A stretch of 64,000 nucleotides of DNA from Opitutales bacterium UBA5694 (GCA_002420185.1 DIHO01000013.1:1-64000); one strand, 5' to 3'; numbered from the stretch's first letter, positions 17,066-27,086 are shown. Translations and numbers: made by a program. The notes: generated from the letters alone by a model not told the origin.

Positions 17066-18787
17066 ATGCAACCCGAATTTTCAAATGTTAACGAGCTTTG
17101 GTCTCGGATCATTTCTGAAACTCTGTGCAGCAAAGGGGTTCGCTTTGCGGTGATTTGCCCTGGGTCAAGAAGTTCTCCACTCGCGTTTGCGTTTGCCCGA
17201 ACAGAAGGAATTGAATCAATTTCAATACTGGATGAACGTTCCGCCGGTTTTTTTGCCTTGGGACTCGCAAAACGAGAAGGATTACCCGTTGTCCTGGTAT
17301 GTACGTCCGGAACGGCTGCGGCCAATTTCTATCCAGCTGTTATCGAAGCCTCAGAAAGTGGGGTACCCTTGATTGTCATAACCGCGGATCGGCCTGAGGA
17401 ATTGCGCGGATGCCGTGCGGGGCAGACGATTGTTCAAGTGGGTATGTATTCCATGTATCCAGTCTCTCAGGTAGAATTGCCTATTCCTAATGCGGATCCA
17501 AAGGCGTTAGAAGGTCTGAAGGCAGTTGTGGAAGAACAGGTGGATTTCTCGTTGGGTATTCCATGCGGTCCCGTTCACGTAAATACGCCTTTCCGAGACC
17601 CACTGGCACCTCTCTCTAATGGGACTTTCGTGAGTCCGATCTCTATGGATGAGCTAAGGGTCTTGTGTGAGTCCTCTTCGAAAGTCGAAGAACCCTTAAT
17701 TGAATTAGGCCTAGACGAATTTACCCAGTCTGAACGAGGACTCATATTAGTCGGTTCTCCTCTAGTGGCGGTTAGTGAAAATTGGGTTCGAAATCTAGCA
17801 CGATTGGCAGATGGACTTAGGTGGCCGGTACTTGCAGATGGACTCAGTCCAATCAGGAATCACCAGAGTCTGTTTCCACGCTTGATTACCGGTTACAATG
17901 CGATTTGCCACGTCGTTGGCGGAGACTCGGAGCTGCTGCCTGATCGAATCATCGTGGTAGGTGATCTTCCCATCAGTAAGACCCTTCGAACCTGGTTAAA
18001 AGATCGGAATATTAAGTCTCAGTTTTTGACGCCCATTCCCGGTGATTTCGATTCAAATCGAGGTGATAGTGAGTCTCGGTATTACGACTTTAATCGAGCG
18101 TCACCGCCGGTGACGCGTCATAGCAACGATGCCTTTGCCTCAGCGTGGCAACGACTAGACGCGAAGGTGCGCCAATCTATCGAAGGAAGGTTGTCTCGTC
18201 TCGAGCCAGTTTTCGAGGGTTCGATTGCGGTAACGATGTCGAACTGTTTGCCGATGGGAAGCTCTCTATTTGTCTCTAATAGCATGCCACCACGGGATTT
18301 GGAATTTTTCTGGACTCCTAACGATCGACGCGTGGGTGTCTATTCCTCTCGAGGGGCGAATGGGATAGATGGTATTCTATCAACGGCTCTCGGGGTAGCG
18401 CATCGAGGTGAGCCGACTTTTCTTCTAACAGGAGATCTTGCCCTGCTTCATGATAGCAACGGAGGATTGGTAAGTAAGCGACTCGAAGGGTCGCTGACGA
18501 TTATATTGATAAATAACGCTGGGGGAGGGATTTTTGAAATGCTCCCTGTAAGTCAGTTCGGAGAAGAGTTCGAAGAGTTTTTTGCGACTGATCAGCAGAT
18601 CGATTTCTCGAAATGGGCTGCGACGTACAATATTGAATACATGAAAGCCAATAGCCTTAAGGAATTTGAGATGTATTTAGGAAGAGAAGCTCGAGGAGGG
18701 GTTAGCCTGATTGAGGTCGTTACAGACCGCAAACGAGATGCCGCGGAACGAAAACGGATCTTCGCGGAAATCGCTAGTAGTTTATAG
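17066..18787 (+). CDS. menD: 2-succinyl-5-enolpyruvyl-6-hydroxy-3-cyclohexene-1-carboxylate synthase
   Basis: 573 residues; the ATG directly follows the menF stop. This thiamine-diphosphate enzyme condenses isochorismate with 2-oxoglutarate. The N-terminal half has FAVICPGSRSSPLAFAF and VVLVCTSGTAAANFYPAVIE. The C-terminal cofactor domain has RGANGIDGILSTALG and LLTGDLALLHDSNGG...INNAGGGIFEMLP, the GDG-N(N) type motif with L in place of the second G. The last 6 bases overlap the convergent ppx/gppA gene. Later men genes are not in the window. Confidence 0.96.
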   Translation: MQPEFSNVNELWSRIISETLCSKGVRFAVICPGSRSSPLAFAFARTEGIESISILDERSAGFFALGLAKREGLPVVLVCTSGTAAANFYPAVIEASESGVPLIVITADRPEELRGCRAGQTIVQVGMYSMYPVSQVELPIPNADPKALEGLKAVVEEQVDFSLGIPCGPVHVNTPFRDPLAPLSNGTFVSPISMDELRVLCESSSKVEEPLIELGLDEFTQSERGLILVGSPLVAVSENWVRNLARLADGLRWPVLADGLSPIRNHQSLFPRLITGYNAICHVVGGDSELLPDRIIVVGDLPISKTLRTWLKDRNIKSQFLTPIPGDFDSNRGDSESRYYDFNRASPPVTRHSNDAFASAWQRLDAKVRQSIEGRLSRLEPVFEGSIAVTMSNCLPMGSSLFVSNSMPPRDLEFFWTPNDRRVGVYSSRGANGIDGILSTALGVAHRGEPTFLLTGDLALLHDSNGGLVSKRLEGSLTIILINNAGGGIFEMLPVSQFGEEFEEFFATDQQIDFSKWAATYNIEYMKANSLKEFEMYLGREARGGVSLIEVVTDRKRDAAERKRIFAEIASSL

Positions 18788-19717
18788 ATTCGCTAATCTG
18801 TGAGCCTCTACCATTTCAGCTGCGAGACCGAAGCGAAGATTGAAAAAAGAAAAATAAATCGTCTCGCAACCAAGGAACTGCATTAGTTCGCACAGGATTA
18901 TGGTGGCAGTCGGGAAAATGTCCGCTCGTTTGGTAGGAACGGCTAAATTTGTTATCCTCTCATCGAAGTTCATTTCAGAGACGCGATCGCGTATTGATCT
19001 GGCGGAGATAAAATCAAATCTCTTGTTAGTACCTGGCTCAGGTGCCAATTGGGATAAGATTGACGCGGTGCCCCCGGTGAACACGGCAGTAGTGATTCCA
19101 GGATCAGGTTGTATAGAAGATCGCTGGAGTGTAGTTCTTACGGCGTTCTCTATATTCTCTCGTTGAGTCAGAGATACCGGTTTCTTGCGATCATGAAGGA
19201 ACTGTGATGCGAGTCGAACGGCGCCGAGGTCGAAGCTGTGTGAAGCGACGGAAACCTTGTTCTTGAATCGAATACACTCTAAAGAGCCTCCACCAAGGTC
19301 AGAGAGTGTGAAATCATTGAGGTTCACAAGTGCTGGATCCTGCAAAACGCCTTTACCGATAAGGTTCGCTTCTTCAGCTCCTGAAAGGGTTCTCAATTCA
19401 ATGCCGGTCGCAGTCCGGATCGAGTCTACGAATTTATGGCTATTGTGAGCGTCTCGTACAGCGCTGGTCGCAACGATTGAAAGCTCGTTTAGGTTGTGTT
19501 GAGAAGCGATCGAATGAAGTCGGGCTACGGCAAGAGTCCCATTCTTTATCGCACCGGATTCGATTATAGGAGGGTTCCTTGTCATTCCCTCGCCAATACG
19601 TACTTCTTCGACTTCAAAGTAAACATGACGAACCTCTGTGCCTCCCAAGCCTTCAGCAATCTGCAGCTTTATAGAATTGCTTCCTATATCGATAATACCG
19701 ACCCGAATAGCTTTCAT
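18782..19717 (-). CDS. Exopolyphosphatase / ppGppA phosphatase family protein
   Basis: 311 residues, one ASKHA-fold Ppx/GppA unit without the extra C-terminal HD domain of E. coli Ppx. The phosphate-binding loops are GIIDIGSNSIKLQIAE at the N-terminus and DLGGGSLECI near residue 140; a third motif is VFTGGTASIL. It hydrolyses polyphosphate or (p)ppGpp-type pentaphosphate; which one cannot be read from sequence. It is the last gene of the rsmI-ppx pair (2-base gap) and converges on menD with a 6-base overlap. Confidence 0.9.
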   Translation of the reverse strand: MKAIRVGIIDIGSNSIKLQIAEGLGGTEVRHVYFEVEEVRIGEGMTRNPPIIESGAIKNGTLAVARLHSIASQHNLNELSIVATSAVRDAHNSHKFVDSIRTATGIELRTLSGAEEANLIGKGVLQDPALVNLNDFTLSDLGGGSLECIRFKNKVSVASHSFDLGAVRLASQFLHDRKKPVSLTQRENIENAVRTTLQRSSIQPDPGITTAVFTGGTASILSQLAPEPGTNKRFDFISARSIRDRVSEMNFDERITNLAVPTKRADIFPTATIILCELMQFLGCETIYFSFFNLRFGLAAEMVEAHRLANL

Positions 19718-19719
19718 CG

Positions 19720-20436
19720 CTAGAGGACAAATTTCCGCGGGGCAATCACCACCGTAAATTCGCCTTTCTTAATCGAGGTTTTAAAGGTCTCGGCAACAGG
19801 GGCCAAGGCGCCGGTTGTGATAGATTCGAATCGCTTGGTCAGTTCTCTTCCAATGCAAACAAAACGATCCGGCCCGAGGATTTCTAGCATTTCGGCTATG
19901 AGTTTTTCGATACGATGACAGGATTCATAGAGGATGATTGTGTATGTAAAATCGATGTGGCTTTCGAGAAAGCGCTTCCGTGCGGTGCTTTTAGGAGGGA
20001 GGAATCCCACAAAAAGAAAACCGTTGGAAGGGAGGCCGCTCGCAGAAAGGATGGTTGTGGCGGCACAAGGGCCCGGAACGGGAATAACGGGTATAGATCG
20101 TGCGTGACATTGGCGAGTTAAGCGAAACCCCGGATCGCTAACGGCAGGAGTTCCTGCATCGGAAATGAGGGCAACCGACTCTCCGTTCGCTAGCCGGTCG
20201 GCGATTGATATCGCCATGGTGTGCTCATTTTTGTCATGGTAGGAAACCAGCCGATTCTTGATTTCCAATTTTGAAAGCATACCGCCGGAGACGCGTGTGT
20301 CCTCACAGGCGACAAATGAGACTTTTTCCAGTAAGGAGCGGGCTCGCTCGGTTAAGTCTGCTAGGTTCCCTATAGGCGTGGCGACGACGTAAAGCGAGCC
20401 TGGTTCAGGCGTGAGTGACTGATTTGCCCCTTCCAT
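19720..20436 (-). CDS. rsmI: 16S rRNA (cytidine-1402-2'-O)-methyltransferase
   Basis: 238 residues. Tetrapyrrole-methylase fold with the RsmI signatures: GSLYVVATPIGNLADLTERA, FVACEDTRVSGGML, ALISDAGTPAVSDPGFRL and GFLPPKS. It methylates the ribose of C1402 at the decoding centre. Slightly shorter than E. coli RsmI (286), as it lacks most of the C-terminal tail. The stop lies 2 bases before the ppx start, so the two are almost certainly cotranscribed. The nearest upstream gene is a tiny lipoprotein 48 bases away. Confidence 0.95.
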   Translation of the reverse strand: MEGANQSLTPEPGSLYVVATPIGNLADLTERARSLLEKVSFVACEDTRVSGGMLSKLEIKNRLVSYHDKNEHTMAISIADRLANGESVALISDAGTPAVSDPGFRLTRQCHARSIPVIPVPGPCAATTILSASGLPSNGFLFVGFLPPKSTARKRFLESHIDFTYTIILYESCHRIEKLIAEMLEILGPDRFVCIGRELTKRFESITTGALAPVAETFKTSIKKGEFTVVIAPRKFVL

Positions 20437-20484
20437 CCTCGGTTGGGTGGAGTCAGAAATCTTTCTGGAGCGACGGGAGCTGGA

Positions 20485-20640
20485 CTAGCGGCTCGTTCCA
20501 CCCATTCCCGGAACGCCACCCTCCCAGTCTTTGGGACGGCTCCAGGGAATCGTTGACTCGTCCACTTCGGTGCAGCCAGTGAATATTAGAGTCAGGCTGA
20601 CGGTCGCAATTGCGAGAAAGAGGGAAAGCAGTTTTTTCAT
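20485..20640 (-). CDS. Very small lipoprotein (51 residues)
   Basis: Residues 1-22 form a lipoprotein signal (MKKLLSLFLAIATVSLTLIF, then TG) with lipobox Cys23. The mature peptide is only 29 residues, ending in PWSRPKDWEGGVPGMGGTSR. The Pro/Trp/Gly-rich tail is compositionally unusual. No function is known to me. The ATG (20640) lies 7 bases after the stop of the decayed coiled-coil gene upstream, so it was probably its operon partner. It is intact although that partner is dead. Confidence 0.75.
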   Translation of the reverse strand: MKKLLSLFLAIATVSLTLIFTGCTEVDESTIPWSRPKDWEGGVPGMGGTSR

Positions 20641-20646
20641 AATCTA

Positions 20647-21156
20647 TCAATTTGGGCTAACAATGAGATCGCCCGCTTTGGGGTCGATTTTCGCAGATCT
20701 TGGCAGAATTCTTACGATGCTCAAGTTTTCCTTTACTTCACTTATACGAATTTTTGCGAGGGATTCCCCTTCTCGCTAAATTTCGAAGAGATGGTCGAGC
20801 CGAATGCCATTGGTATAGTCGAGGCTGACGATCACGAAAGAGGATTGCGGCCCGACGGTAAGGATTCTTCCATTCGCATCTCTCGGGCCTGGCTTTAGGT
20901 TTCCCATAAACCTATGCAGTGGAGGGACTAGCTATCTTCACGGGAGTGCTTTCCAGTTTGAGAATGGTTGATTCCAGTGAAGCAATCTTCTGTTCGTAGG
21001 CATCGGCCTCTTCTAGCGTGATCGAATTCGCTTTTTGGGCGGCCATCTCTTTCTTCAAATCCGCCAGGGAACGCGACAGATTCTCTTATTTATCCATCCG
21101 CATTTCCAACTCCTCTGTAAAACGCTGGTTTTCCCGCTTCAGCCGAATGGACCGAG
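20647..21156 (-). pseudogene. Decayed coiled-coil surface protein gene
   Basis: Three readable pieces run from just after the pgi stop. First is a coiled coil (LKRENQRFTEELEMRMDK), a TAA in frame, then continuing coiled coil (ENLSRSLADLKKEMAAQKAN and EADAYEQKIASLESTILKLE) to a TAG. After a frameshift comes a beta-rich domain (NGRILTVGPQSSFVIVSLDY and IRLDHLFEI), a TAG, and in the same frame REGESLAKIRISEVKENLSI and a final stop at 20647. A coiled coil followed by a small domain with REGE and SEV strands is a recurring Opitutia exported-protein layout. The N-terminal signal is gone. Confidence 0.7.
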
Positions 21157-21170
21157 GCGTTAATTTTGCC

Positions 21171-22751
21171 TTACGCAGACACTGAAAAAGTCGCTTCGTG
21201 CCAGGCTCCGGAACTGGATTTCCGGATCCCGGAAGTTTCGTTCGCGGCGAGATGAGTCGCGAGTTTATATATGAGCTCCGCTTCTGTGCTTCGGCCAATC
21301 GCCTGAGCGAGGCCGGGTGCATCCAGGCCTTCCCCTTTGGCGTCCTGGAGTGAAGCCGTGATCGCTTTACAGAGATCGATCGCAATCCCAGCTGCCCTCT
21401 TGCCTGCTTCTACTCCTGGCTGGTGATAGGCATTGATTCCGACGAGAGAAGCGTAAAGACCAACAGCTCGTTCATACAGAGCTATGAGGCGGCTAACCGA
21501 TTCTGGGCTAACCGCGTCAGTTGTGATCGTAACCGATTCCCGTCCTTTCTCACTGAGGGCGTCTCTCGTACCGAGATAAAAGCCTTGAAGAAAGTCTCCG
21601 GAAGTGACGCCGTCCTCCACCTCGATGGATGGACCAGAGCGATCTTTTAGGATTTCGATGAAGGTGACGAAGAAATTCGGAATACCATCTCGGAGCTGCT
21701 GAACATAAGCGTGTTGATCGGTGGAGCCTTTGTTTCCATAGACGGAAATTCCCTGGTTTATCACATTCCCCTGTAGATCGAATTCCTTCCCTAAACTCTC
21801 CATAATAAGCTGCTGGAGGTAGCGTGAAAAAAGGAGAAGGCGGTCTTTATAGGGAAGCACAACCATGTCTTTTTTCCCTTTGCCATCGGTTGCATGGTAC
21901 CAGGATAGGGCGAGCAGGGCAGCGGGATTGCTCTTGATCGAAGTCTTGCGGGTCAGCGCGTCGACGGCCTTTGCCCCAGATAGCAATGCGTCGACATCGA
22001 TTCCCTGGAGTGCGGCCGGTAGGAGTCCTACCGGACCCAGCACGGAGGTGCGTCCACCGACCCAGTCCCACATCGGAAATCGGGCGATCCAGTTTTCATT
22101 TATGGCGACTGTATCCAGCTTGCTTCCATCGCCCGTGATAGCGACGGCGTGGGCGGCGAAATTAAGACCTTTTTTTTCGTAGGCTGTTTTCGCCTCTAGC
22201 ATACCGTTTCTTGTTTCGGCAGTTCCACCAGATTTAGAGACAACCAGGCTGAGCGTCTGGCCGAGATTGTCCCCGATAGCATCAAGTACAAGGTCCATTC
22301 CATCGGGATCGGTATTATCGAAGAAGTGAATACGGGCCTTGTCTTGGGAAGGATTCCCAAGAGCGTAGCTCACGAACTGGGGTCCCAATGCGGATCCTCC
22401 GATACCGATGACCAGGATGTCCGAAAAGACCCCGTTTTGGCCTTTGATCTGCCCTGAGTGGATGCTTGAAGCGAATTGCTTAATTCGTTCAATTGCCTCC
22501 TTAATCTCGGCGCTCAGCTTTTGCGTAGGGGCCCGTTCCGGGTCTCTAAGCCAGTAGTGCCCCACCATTCTTCCCTCGTCTGGGTTGGCGATTTCGCCTT
22601 TTTCCAAAGCGTCCATATCTTGAAACGCCTTTGCAAATCGCGATTCGAATGCTTCGAAGTCGTCATCCTTCAATCCGATCCGGCTGAGATCAATAGCCAG
22701 GCTGACTTCCGGAAAATAAAATGAGTATTGTGTGAATCGTTCCCAAGACAT
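21171..22751 (-). CDS. pgi: Glucose-6-phosphate isomerase
   Basis: 526 residues, normal for the family. The SIS-domain enzyme interconverts glucose 6-phosphate and fructose 6-phosphate in glycolysis and gluconeogenesis. Visible signatures are [19 protein letters not shown] (about residue 113), [13 protein letters not shown] (about 165), the [16 protein letters not shown] loop and [20 protein letters not shown] near residue 340. A promoter-like element lies just upstream (22775-22804). A decayed gene follows it immediately. Confidence 0.97.
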   Translation of the reverse strand: MSWERFTQYSFYFPEVSLAIDLSRIGLKDDDFEAFESRFAKAFQDMDALEKGEIANPDEGRMVGHYWLRDPERAPTQKLSAEIKEAIERIKQFASSIHSGQIKGQNGVFSDILVIGIGGSALGPQFVSYALGNPSQDKARIHFFDNTDPDGMDLVLDAIGDNLGQTLSLVVSKSGGTAETRNGMLEAKTAYEKKGLNFAAHAVAITGDGSKLDTVAINENWIARFPMWDWVGGRTSVLGPVGLLPAALQGIDVDALLSGAKAVDALTRKTSIKSNPAALLALSWYHATDGKGKKDMVVLPYKDRLLLFSRYLQQLIMESLGKEFDLQGNVINQGISVYGNKGSTDQHAYVQQLRDGIPNFFVTFIEILKDRSGPSIEVEDGVTSGDFLQGFYLGTRDALSEKGRESVTITTDAVSPESVSRLIALYERAVGLYASLVGINAYHQPGVEAGKRAAGIAIDLCKAITASLQDAKGEGLDAPGLAQAIGRSTEAELIYKLATHLAANETSGIRKSSSGAWHEATFSVSA

Positions 22752-22774
22752 GGTGACTGAATTATGAAGTTTGA

Positions 22775-22804
22775 ATTATAAATGATGAGGAGGCATAGTT
22801 TGAA
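22775..22804 (-). promoter_or_regulatory. Promoter candidate for pgi
   Basis: On the minus strand, TTCAAA (22799-22804) and a perfect TATAAT (22775-22780) are separated by 18 bp. The predicted start of transcription lies about 17 bases before the pgi ATG, giving a very short leader. Confidence 0.4.
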
Positions 22805-22886
22805 GGAATTTCAGATAGCGGGTGATCTCCCATCTTAAAATCGTAATTAGCGGGTGCTCGGAGATCGCCCCCTACCATTTTGAAAA

Positions 22887-24593
22887 CTACAGATATTTGT
22901 CGGTGACGGCTCCTTCTGAAGCGGAAGCGACTAGTTTTGCATATTTGCCAAGGACGCCACGCTTTTCTCCTGCACCGGCAGGTTGATACGCGTCCATCCG
23001 CAGGTTGTATACATCCTGAGGAATGTTCAGTGAAATAGTGTTTCTAGTGGCGTCGATCTCGATTTCGTCGCCGTTTTGCACAATTCCAATCGGTCCGCCA
23101 CAAGCGGCTTCCGGTGTGATGTGGCCGACATCGAATCCGTGGCTACCTCCGGAGAAACGACCATCCGTGATAAGAGCTACTTCCTCAATAAGCCCACGCC
23201 CGGCGACAGCCGAGGTCGGTGAAAGCATTTCCCGCATTCCAGGGCCGCCTACAGGACCCTCATTGCGAATGACGACTACATCACCTGCTACGACATCACC
23301 GCGAAGGATCCCCTGCAGGGAGTCTTCCTCGTTTTCGTAGACTTTCGCGGTACCCTTGAAGTAGAGACCTTCCTTCCCCGTGATTTTGCCAACGGCACCG
23401 GTTGGGGCGAGGTTGCCTTTGAGGACGCGCAGGTGCGAAGTTTCTTTGATGGGCTGATCCCAAGGCCGGATAATGTCCTGTTCGTTCGGATACACGGGAT
23501 AGGGTCCTACTTCTTGGAGGTTCTCCGCGATTGTCTTGCCTGTAACGGTTAGGCAATCGCCATTTATTAGGCCGCGATCTAGGAGGATCTTCATCATCGG
23601 CTGAATACCCCCAATGCGAATCAAGTGGGACATGTTGTACTTGCCGAATGGCTTGACGTCGGCGAGCACGGGGACTTTCTCACCGAGACGTTCGAAGTCG
23701 TCGATAGACAACTCGACATTTGCGGAGTGAGCAATGGCGAGCAGGTGGAGAATTATGTTGGTCGATCCACCAAGGGCAATGCAGGTCGTGATCGCGTTTT
23801 CGAAGGACTTTTTGGTTAAAATGTCGCTCGGTCTCAGGTTTTGGTCGATGAGATGAAAAACTGCTTTGCCTGCGTTCTCGCAATCGATGCGTTTTTCTTC
23901 ACTTACCGCTAGTTGGGCGCTCGAACCTGGCAGGCTCATTCCGAGGACTTCAATCGCGCTGGCCATTGAGTTGGCCGTATACATGCCTCCACAGGAGCCG
24001 GGACCCGGTATGCAGGTAGATTCAATCTTCTTAAGTTCGGCATCGTCAATTTCGCCACGAGCGTGCCGGCCGACCGCTTCAAAAATTGAAACGATATCTG
24101 TTGGCTGCCCCTTATGAACGCCTGGGAGGATCGAACCGCCATACACGAATACGGAGGGACGGTTCAGCCGAGCAATCGCCATCATGCATCCAGGCATATT
24201 CTTATCGCAGCCGCCAATCGCGACCAGTCCATCCATTCCTTCACCTGCGACGACCGTTTCGATGGAGTCTGCTATAACTTCCCGAGAAACCAAGCTATAG
24301 CGCATGCCTTTTGTGCCCATGCTTATACCGTCGGAAATCGTTATGGTCGAGAAATTCACTGCTTTGCCGCCTGCTTCGTTGGCCCCTTTGGTCGCGTGAG
24401 TCGCGAGTTCGTCGATATGCATGTTGCAGGGCGTCAAGTCGCTTCCTGTTGAGGCAATTGCGATCTGGGGCTTTTTGAAATCGTCGTCACCGAATCCCAC
24501 GGCTCTTAGCATGGAGCGAGCGGGGGCACGATCGTTGCCATCTACGACGACAGAGGAATGGGGACGATTACAATTTTGGTTTTCTGTGGTCAC
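22887..24593 (-). CDS. ilvD: Dihydroxy-acid dehydratase
   Basis: 568 residues from a GTG at 24593. The open frame reaches 24728, but the added 45 residues are unlike the family, while TTENQNCNRPHSSVVVDG followed by NDRAPARSMLRAVGF fits the usual beginning. Fe-S cluster cysteines are seen in PCNMHIDEL, GGCDKNMPGCM and GSCGGMYTANSMA. The enzyme makes the 2-oxo acids that precede valine, leucine and isoleucine. It is divergent from scpB, leaving about 170 bases for promoters if the GTG start is right. No other ilv genes are nearby. Confidence 0.94.
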   Translation of the reverse strand: MTTENQNCNRPHSSVVVDGNDRAPARSMLRAVGFGDDDFKKPQIAIASTGSDLTPCNMHIDELATHATKGANEAGGKAVNFSTITISDGISMGTKGMRYSLVSREVIADSIETVVAGEGMDGLVAIGGCDKNMPGCMMAIARLNRPSVFVYGGSILPGVHKGQPTDIVSIFEAVGRHARGEIDDAELKKIESTCIPGPGSCGGMYTANSMASAIEVLGMSLPGSSAQLAVSEEKRIDCENAGKAVFHLIDQNLRPSDILTKKSFENAITTCIALGGSTNIILHLLAIAHSANVELSIDDFERLGEKVPVLADVKPFGKYNMSHLIRIGGIQPMMKILLDRGLINGDCLTVTGKTIAENLQEVGPYPVYPNEQDIIRPWDQPIKETSHLRVLKGNLAPTGAVGKITGKEGLYFKGTAKVYENEEDSLQGILRGDVVAGDVVVIRNEGPVGGPGMREMLSPTSAVAGRGLIEEVALITDGRFSGGSHGFDVGHITPEAACGGPIGIVQNGDEIEIDATRNTISLNIPQDVYNLRMDAYQPAGAGEKRGVLGKYAKLVASASEGAVTDKYL

Positions 24594-24762
24594 GTATTTG
24601 GTATTGTTGATAACTTTGCGTTGCTTTCTTTCGTGGAGCTTGTAGCCCCTTGGCAAGATCACGGCAGGAATCGTGAAAAAGAGACCCTTTACATCAGAGG
24701 TTTTAGTTGCGATCAAGTTATTCCCCATTTCGAATTACACAAATTCTGCAGACCCTTTTTAA

Positions 24763-25611
24763 ATGGCATTCAGCTTAGACAGAGTATTGAAGGCGCTCCT
24801 ATTCGGAGCATCTGGTCCCTTGAGCACCAAGGACATCCAAAAGGTATTTTCCAAGTTCCACGAGCAAATCGAGCTATTGCCTGAAATGGAGGTAGCGATT
24901 CCGGAGGAAGACGAGGAGACGAATGTGGAACAGCCGTTTTTGGAAGCGGAGGGCATGCCCACTTCAGATGTACCCTCGCTCGTGACCGCCGGTCAGATAC
25001 GAGAATCGATTGACCGTATTTCCGCTGAGCTTAAAGAGCGTGACGAGGTATATCGCTTGGTAGAGCGGCACGATGGATTCGTTTTTGTGACCTCTCCCAC
25101 CGTCGGGGAGTGGATTCGCTTGCTTCGCGACGAGCCAAGGCCGTTGAAGCTAACCCAGTCTGCACTCGAAACATTGGCAGTGATTGCCTATCGCCAGCCA
25201 GTGGTTCGCTCGGAAGTGGAGAAGATCCGTGGGGTTTCGATTGACAGTGCCTTGAGCCGACTAATGGAGCGTGACCTCGTTCAAATTGTTGGACGAGCAG
25301 AGCTTCCGGGGCGGCCGATTCAATACGGTACCAGCGAAGCGTTTCTCGAATTTGTAGGTTTGAGGACGGTGGAAGAACTGCCCTCTTCAGATGTTTTGTC
25401 ACCTCGTCAAATCGATGAGTGGCTCCACGAAGTATCCAACCAGCGTCACGTTACGGAAACGGAAATGGGATTACCTGAGGGAGAGCGGGCTGATGGGAGC
25501 GCAGAAGAGGTTTCAGGCGAATCCGATATTGGGGGGGAGTCGAGGGAGACCGGCGAGGTCGAGAAACTCGAGCAACCCCTCGAAGACGATGCTGATCGCG
25601 AGGCGATCTGA
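24763..25611 (+). CDS. scpB: Segregation and condensation protein B
   Basis: 282 residues. The paired winged-helix fold is recognisable from LDRVLKALLFGASGPLSTKD at the start, LTQSALETLAVIAYRQPVVR (about 128) and SEVEKIRGVSIDSALSRLME. It bridges SMC heads with ScpA to condense chromosomes. Compared with the usual 190-200 residues it has an acidic insertion (about 45-75) and a long acidic tail (about 230-282). scpA is not next to it. pheA begins 2 bases after its stop. Confidence 0.93.
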   Translation: MAFSLDRVLKALLFGASGPLSTKDIQKVFSKFHEQIELLPEMEVAIPEEDEETNVEQPFLEAEGMPTSDVPSLVTAGQIRESIDRISAELKERDEVYRLVERHDGFVFVTSPTVGEWIRLLRDEPRPLKLTQSALETLAVIAYRQPVVRSEVEKIRGVSIDSALSRLMERDLVQIVGRAELPGRPIQYGTSEAFLEFVGLRTVEELPSSDVLSPRQIDEWLHEVSNQRHVTETEMGLPEGERADGSAEEVSGESDIGGESRETGEVEKLEQPLEDDADREAI

Positions 25612-25613
25612 CT

Positions 25614-26678
25614 ATGAGCTTGGACGATCAGAGAAAACGGATCGACGAACTGGATGAGCAAATCCTCAGCCTGCTCAATGAGCGTGTTCGCTGTGCGGCT
25701 GAAATTGGTCGGATAAAGCACCAGAATGGTGGTGAAATCTACGTCGCAAGCCGAGAGGAGCAAGTATTCCGCAAACTTGAGGCTCTGAATAAAGGCCCAC
25801 TCGATGGACTGGCTATAAGAGCTATATACAGAGAGGTTATGTCAGCCGCGATCGCTCTAGAGAAGCCGATGCTGATTGCTTACCTTGGCCCAGAAGCGAC
25901 TTTTACCCATCAGGCAGCGATTAAGAAATTCGGTCAGAGTATAGATTATTTGGCGACGCCTTCAATTACGGACGTGTTTCACACGGTGGCAAAAGGTGAG
26001 GTGGATTACGGTGTAATTCCGATTGAAAACTCGACTGGTGGCTCCGTGCTGGATTCGATGGACATGTTTTTCGATTCGGAGTTGAAAATTTGTGCCCAGA
26101 TTTACCTAACCATTACGCAAAATCTGATTTCGCAGTCATCAATCGACAAGATCAGGAAAGTGTACTCGAAGGACCAGGGCATCCTCCAGTGCCGGGACTG
26201 GCTACATGTGCACATGTCAAAGGCATCTTTACACAGCTGCGAGAGCACTACCAAGGCGGTGCAAATCGCAGCGGAAAATCCGGAATGTGCGGCAATTGCG
26301 AGTTCGCTCGCAGCTGATTTGTATAACGTGCCTGTGGTCGAGAAAAACATTCAGGACCGGTCCGACAATACTACGCGATTTTTAGTGATCGGCAAGGAGT
26401 CTAGCGGATATATTCCTTCCATGAAATTCAAAAGCAGCTTCCTCGTTTCAATTAAGGATGAGGTGGGTGCGCTTGAGAACACTCTGATGGTATTCGCGAA
26501 ACGGGGACTGAATTTGAGTAAAATAGAATCTCGCCCTAGCGGAAAAATCGCTTGGGAGTACTGCTTTTTTATCGATGTAAATGGGCACCTTGAGGAAGAG
26601 TCGGTTGCGGAAGCCGTTTCCGAGCTGAAGAAGGTGTGCCCCTTTGTTAAGTGGCTGGGGAGCTATCCGGACAAGTAG
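25614..26678 (+). CDS. pheA: Bifunctional chorismate mutase / prephenate dehydratase
   Basis: 354 residues. Domains: AroQ-type chorismate mutase (1-85; RKRIDELDEQILSLLNERVR), prephenate dehydratase (about 88-270; AYLGPEATFTHQAA, IPIENSTGGSVLD, DRSDNTTRFLVIG with the catalytic Thr of TRF) and a C-terminal ACT domain (about 280-352; EVGALENTLMVFAKRGLNLS and the ESRPS motif that binds Phe). It converts chorismate to phenylpyruvate and is probably inhibited by phenylalanine through the ACT domain. It is cotranscribed with scpB. Confidence 0.97.
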   Translation: MSLDDQRKRIDELDEQILSLLNERVRCAAEIGRIKHQNGGEIYVASREEQVFRKLEALNKGPLDGLAIRAIYREVMSAAIALEKPMLIAYLGPEATFTHQAAIKKFGQSIDYLATPSITDVFHTVAKGEVDYGVIPIENSTGGSVLDSMDMFFDSELKICAQIYLTITQNLISQSSIDKIRKVYSKDQGILQCRDWLHVHMSKASLHSCESTTKAVQIAAENPECAAIASSLAADLYNVPVVEKNIQDRSDNTTRFLVIGKESSGYIPSMKFKSSFLVSIKDEVGALENTLMVFAKRGLNLSKIESRPSGKIAWEYCFFIDVNGHLEEESVAEAVSELKKVCPFVKWLGSYPDK

Positions 26679-26680
26679 TC

Positions 26681-26703
26681 GGTGCTCTGGTTTGGCACCT
26701 TTG
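26681..26703 (+). terminator. Weak terminator candidate after pheA
   Basis: GGTGCT (26681-26686) can pair with GGCACC (26694-26699, one T-G pair) and is followed by only a few T residues. It is positioned two bases after the pheA stop. Confidence 0.3.
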
Positions 26704-26811
26704 AGTTGGTTCCAATTCGTTTGTTGCTCAGTCTGGAATTACTTCCTGACTTGCGTTGTGCTCGCGATTAGCTACGAAGACTAGTTTCTTATACCTCCCA
26801 AAATCATTCCC

Positions 26812-27078
26812 ATGGAAATTGATCACCCTCGAGCGCATAGAAGCGCCTGTCTGAAGATTACGCTTGGACTTCTCGCGATTTGGTTCGTCGTCAGCTTCGT
26901 TGGCGGAATCCTGTTGCGTGACTTGCTCGATGCGAACTTACCGTCCATCGGAAGCGCCCCATTTGGATTTTGGATTGCCCAGCAAGGATCTATTATCTGC
27001 TTTGTACTAATTCTTATCGCCTATGCGGTTTTAATGAACCGCTTGGATAAACAGCACGGCTACCGGGAGGACAAATAA
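26812..27078 (+). CDS. DUF4212 small subunit of a Na+/solute symporter
   Basis: 88 residues with two transmembrane helices (about 19-41, [20 protein letters not shown], and 58-80, [20 protein letters not shown]). DUF4212 proteins nearly always precede a solute:sodium symporter, and the large subunit begins 8 bases downstream here. The conserved short loop [11 protein letters not shown] between the helices is typical. It probably assembles with the symporter in the inner membrane. Confidence 0.92.
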   Translation: MEIDHPRAHRSACLKITLGLLAIWFVVSFVGGILLRDLLDANLPSIGSAPFGFWIAQQGSIICFVLILIAYAVLMNRLDKQHGYREDK

Positions 27079-27086
27079 GGAACGGT

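Noticed and set aside
24594..24728. 45-residue N-terminal extension of ilvD
   Set aside because: It lacks family similarity and would consume the divergent promoter region; GTG 24593 fits the family start.
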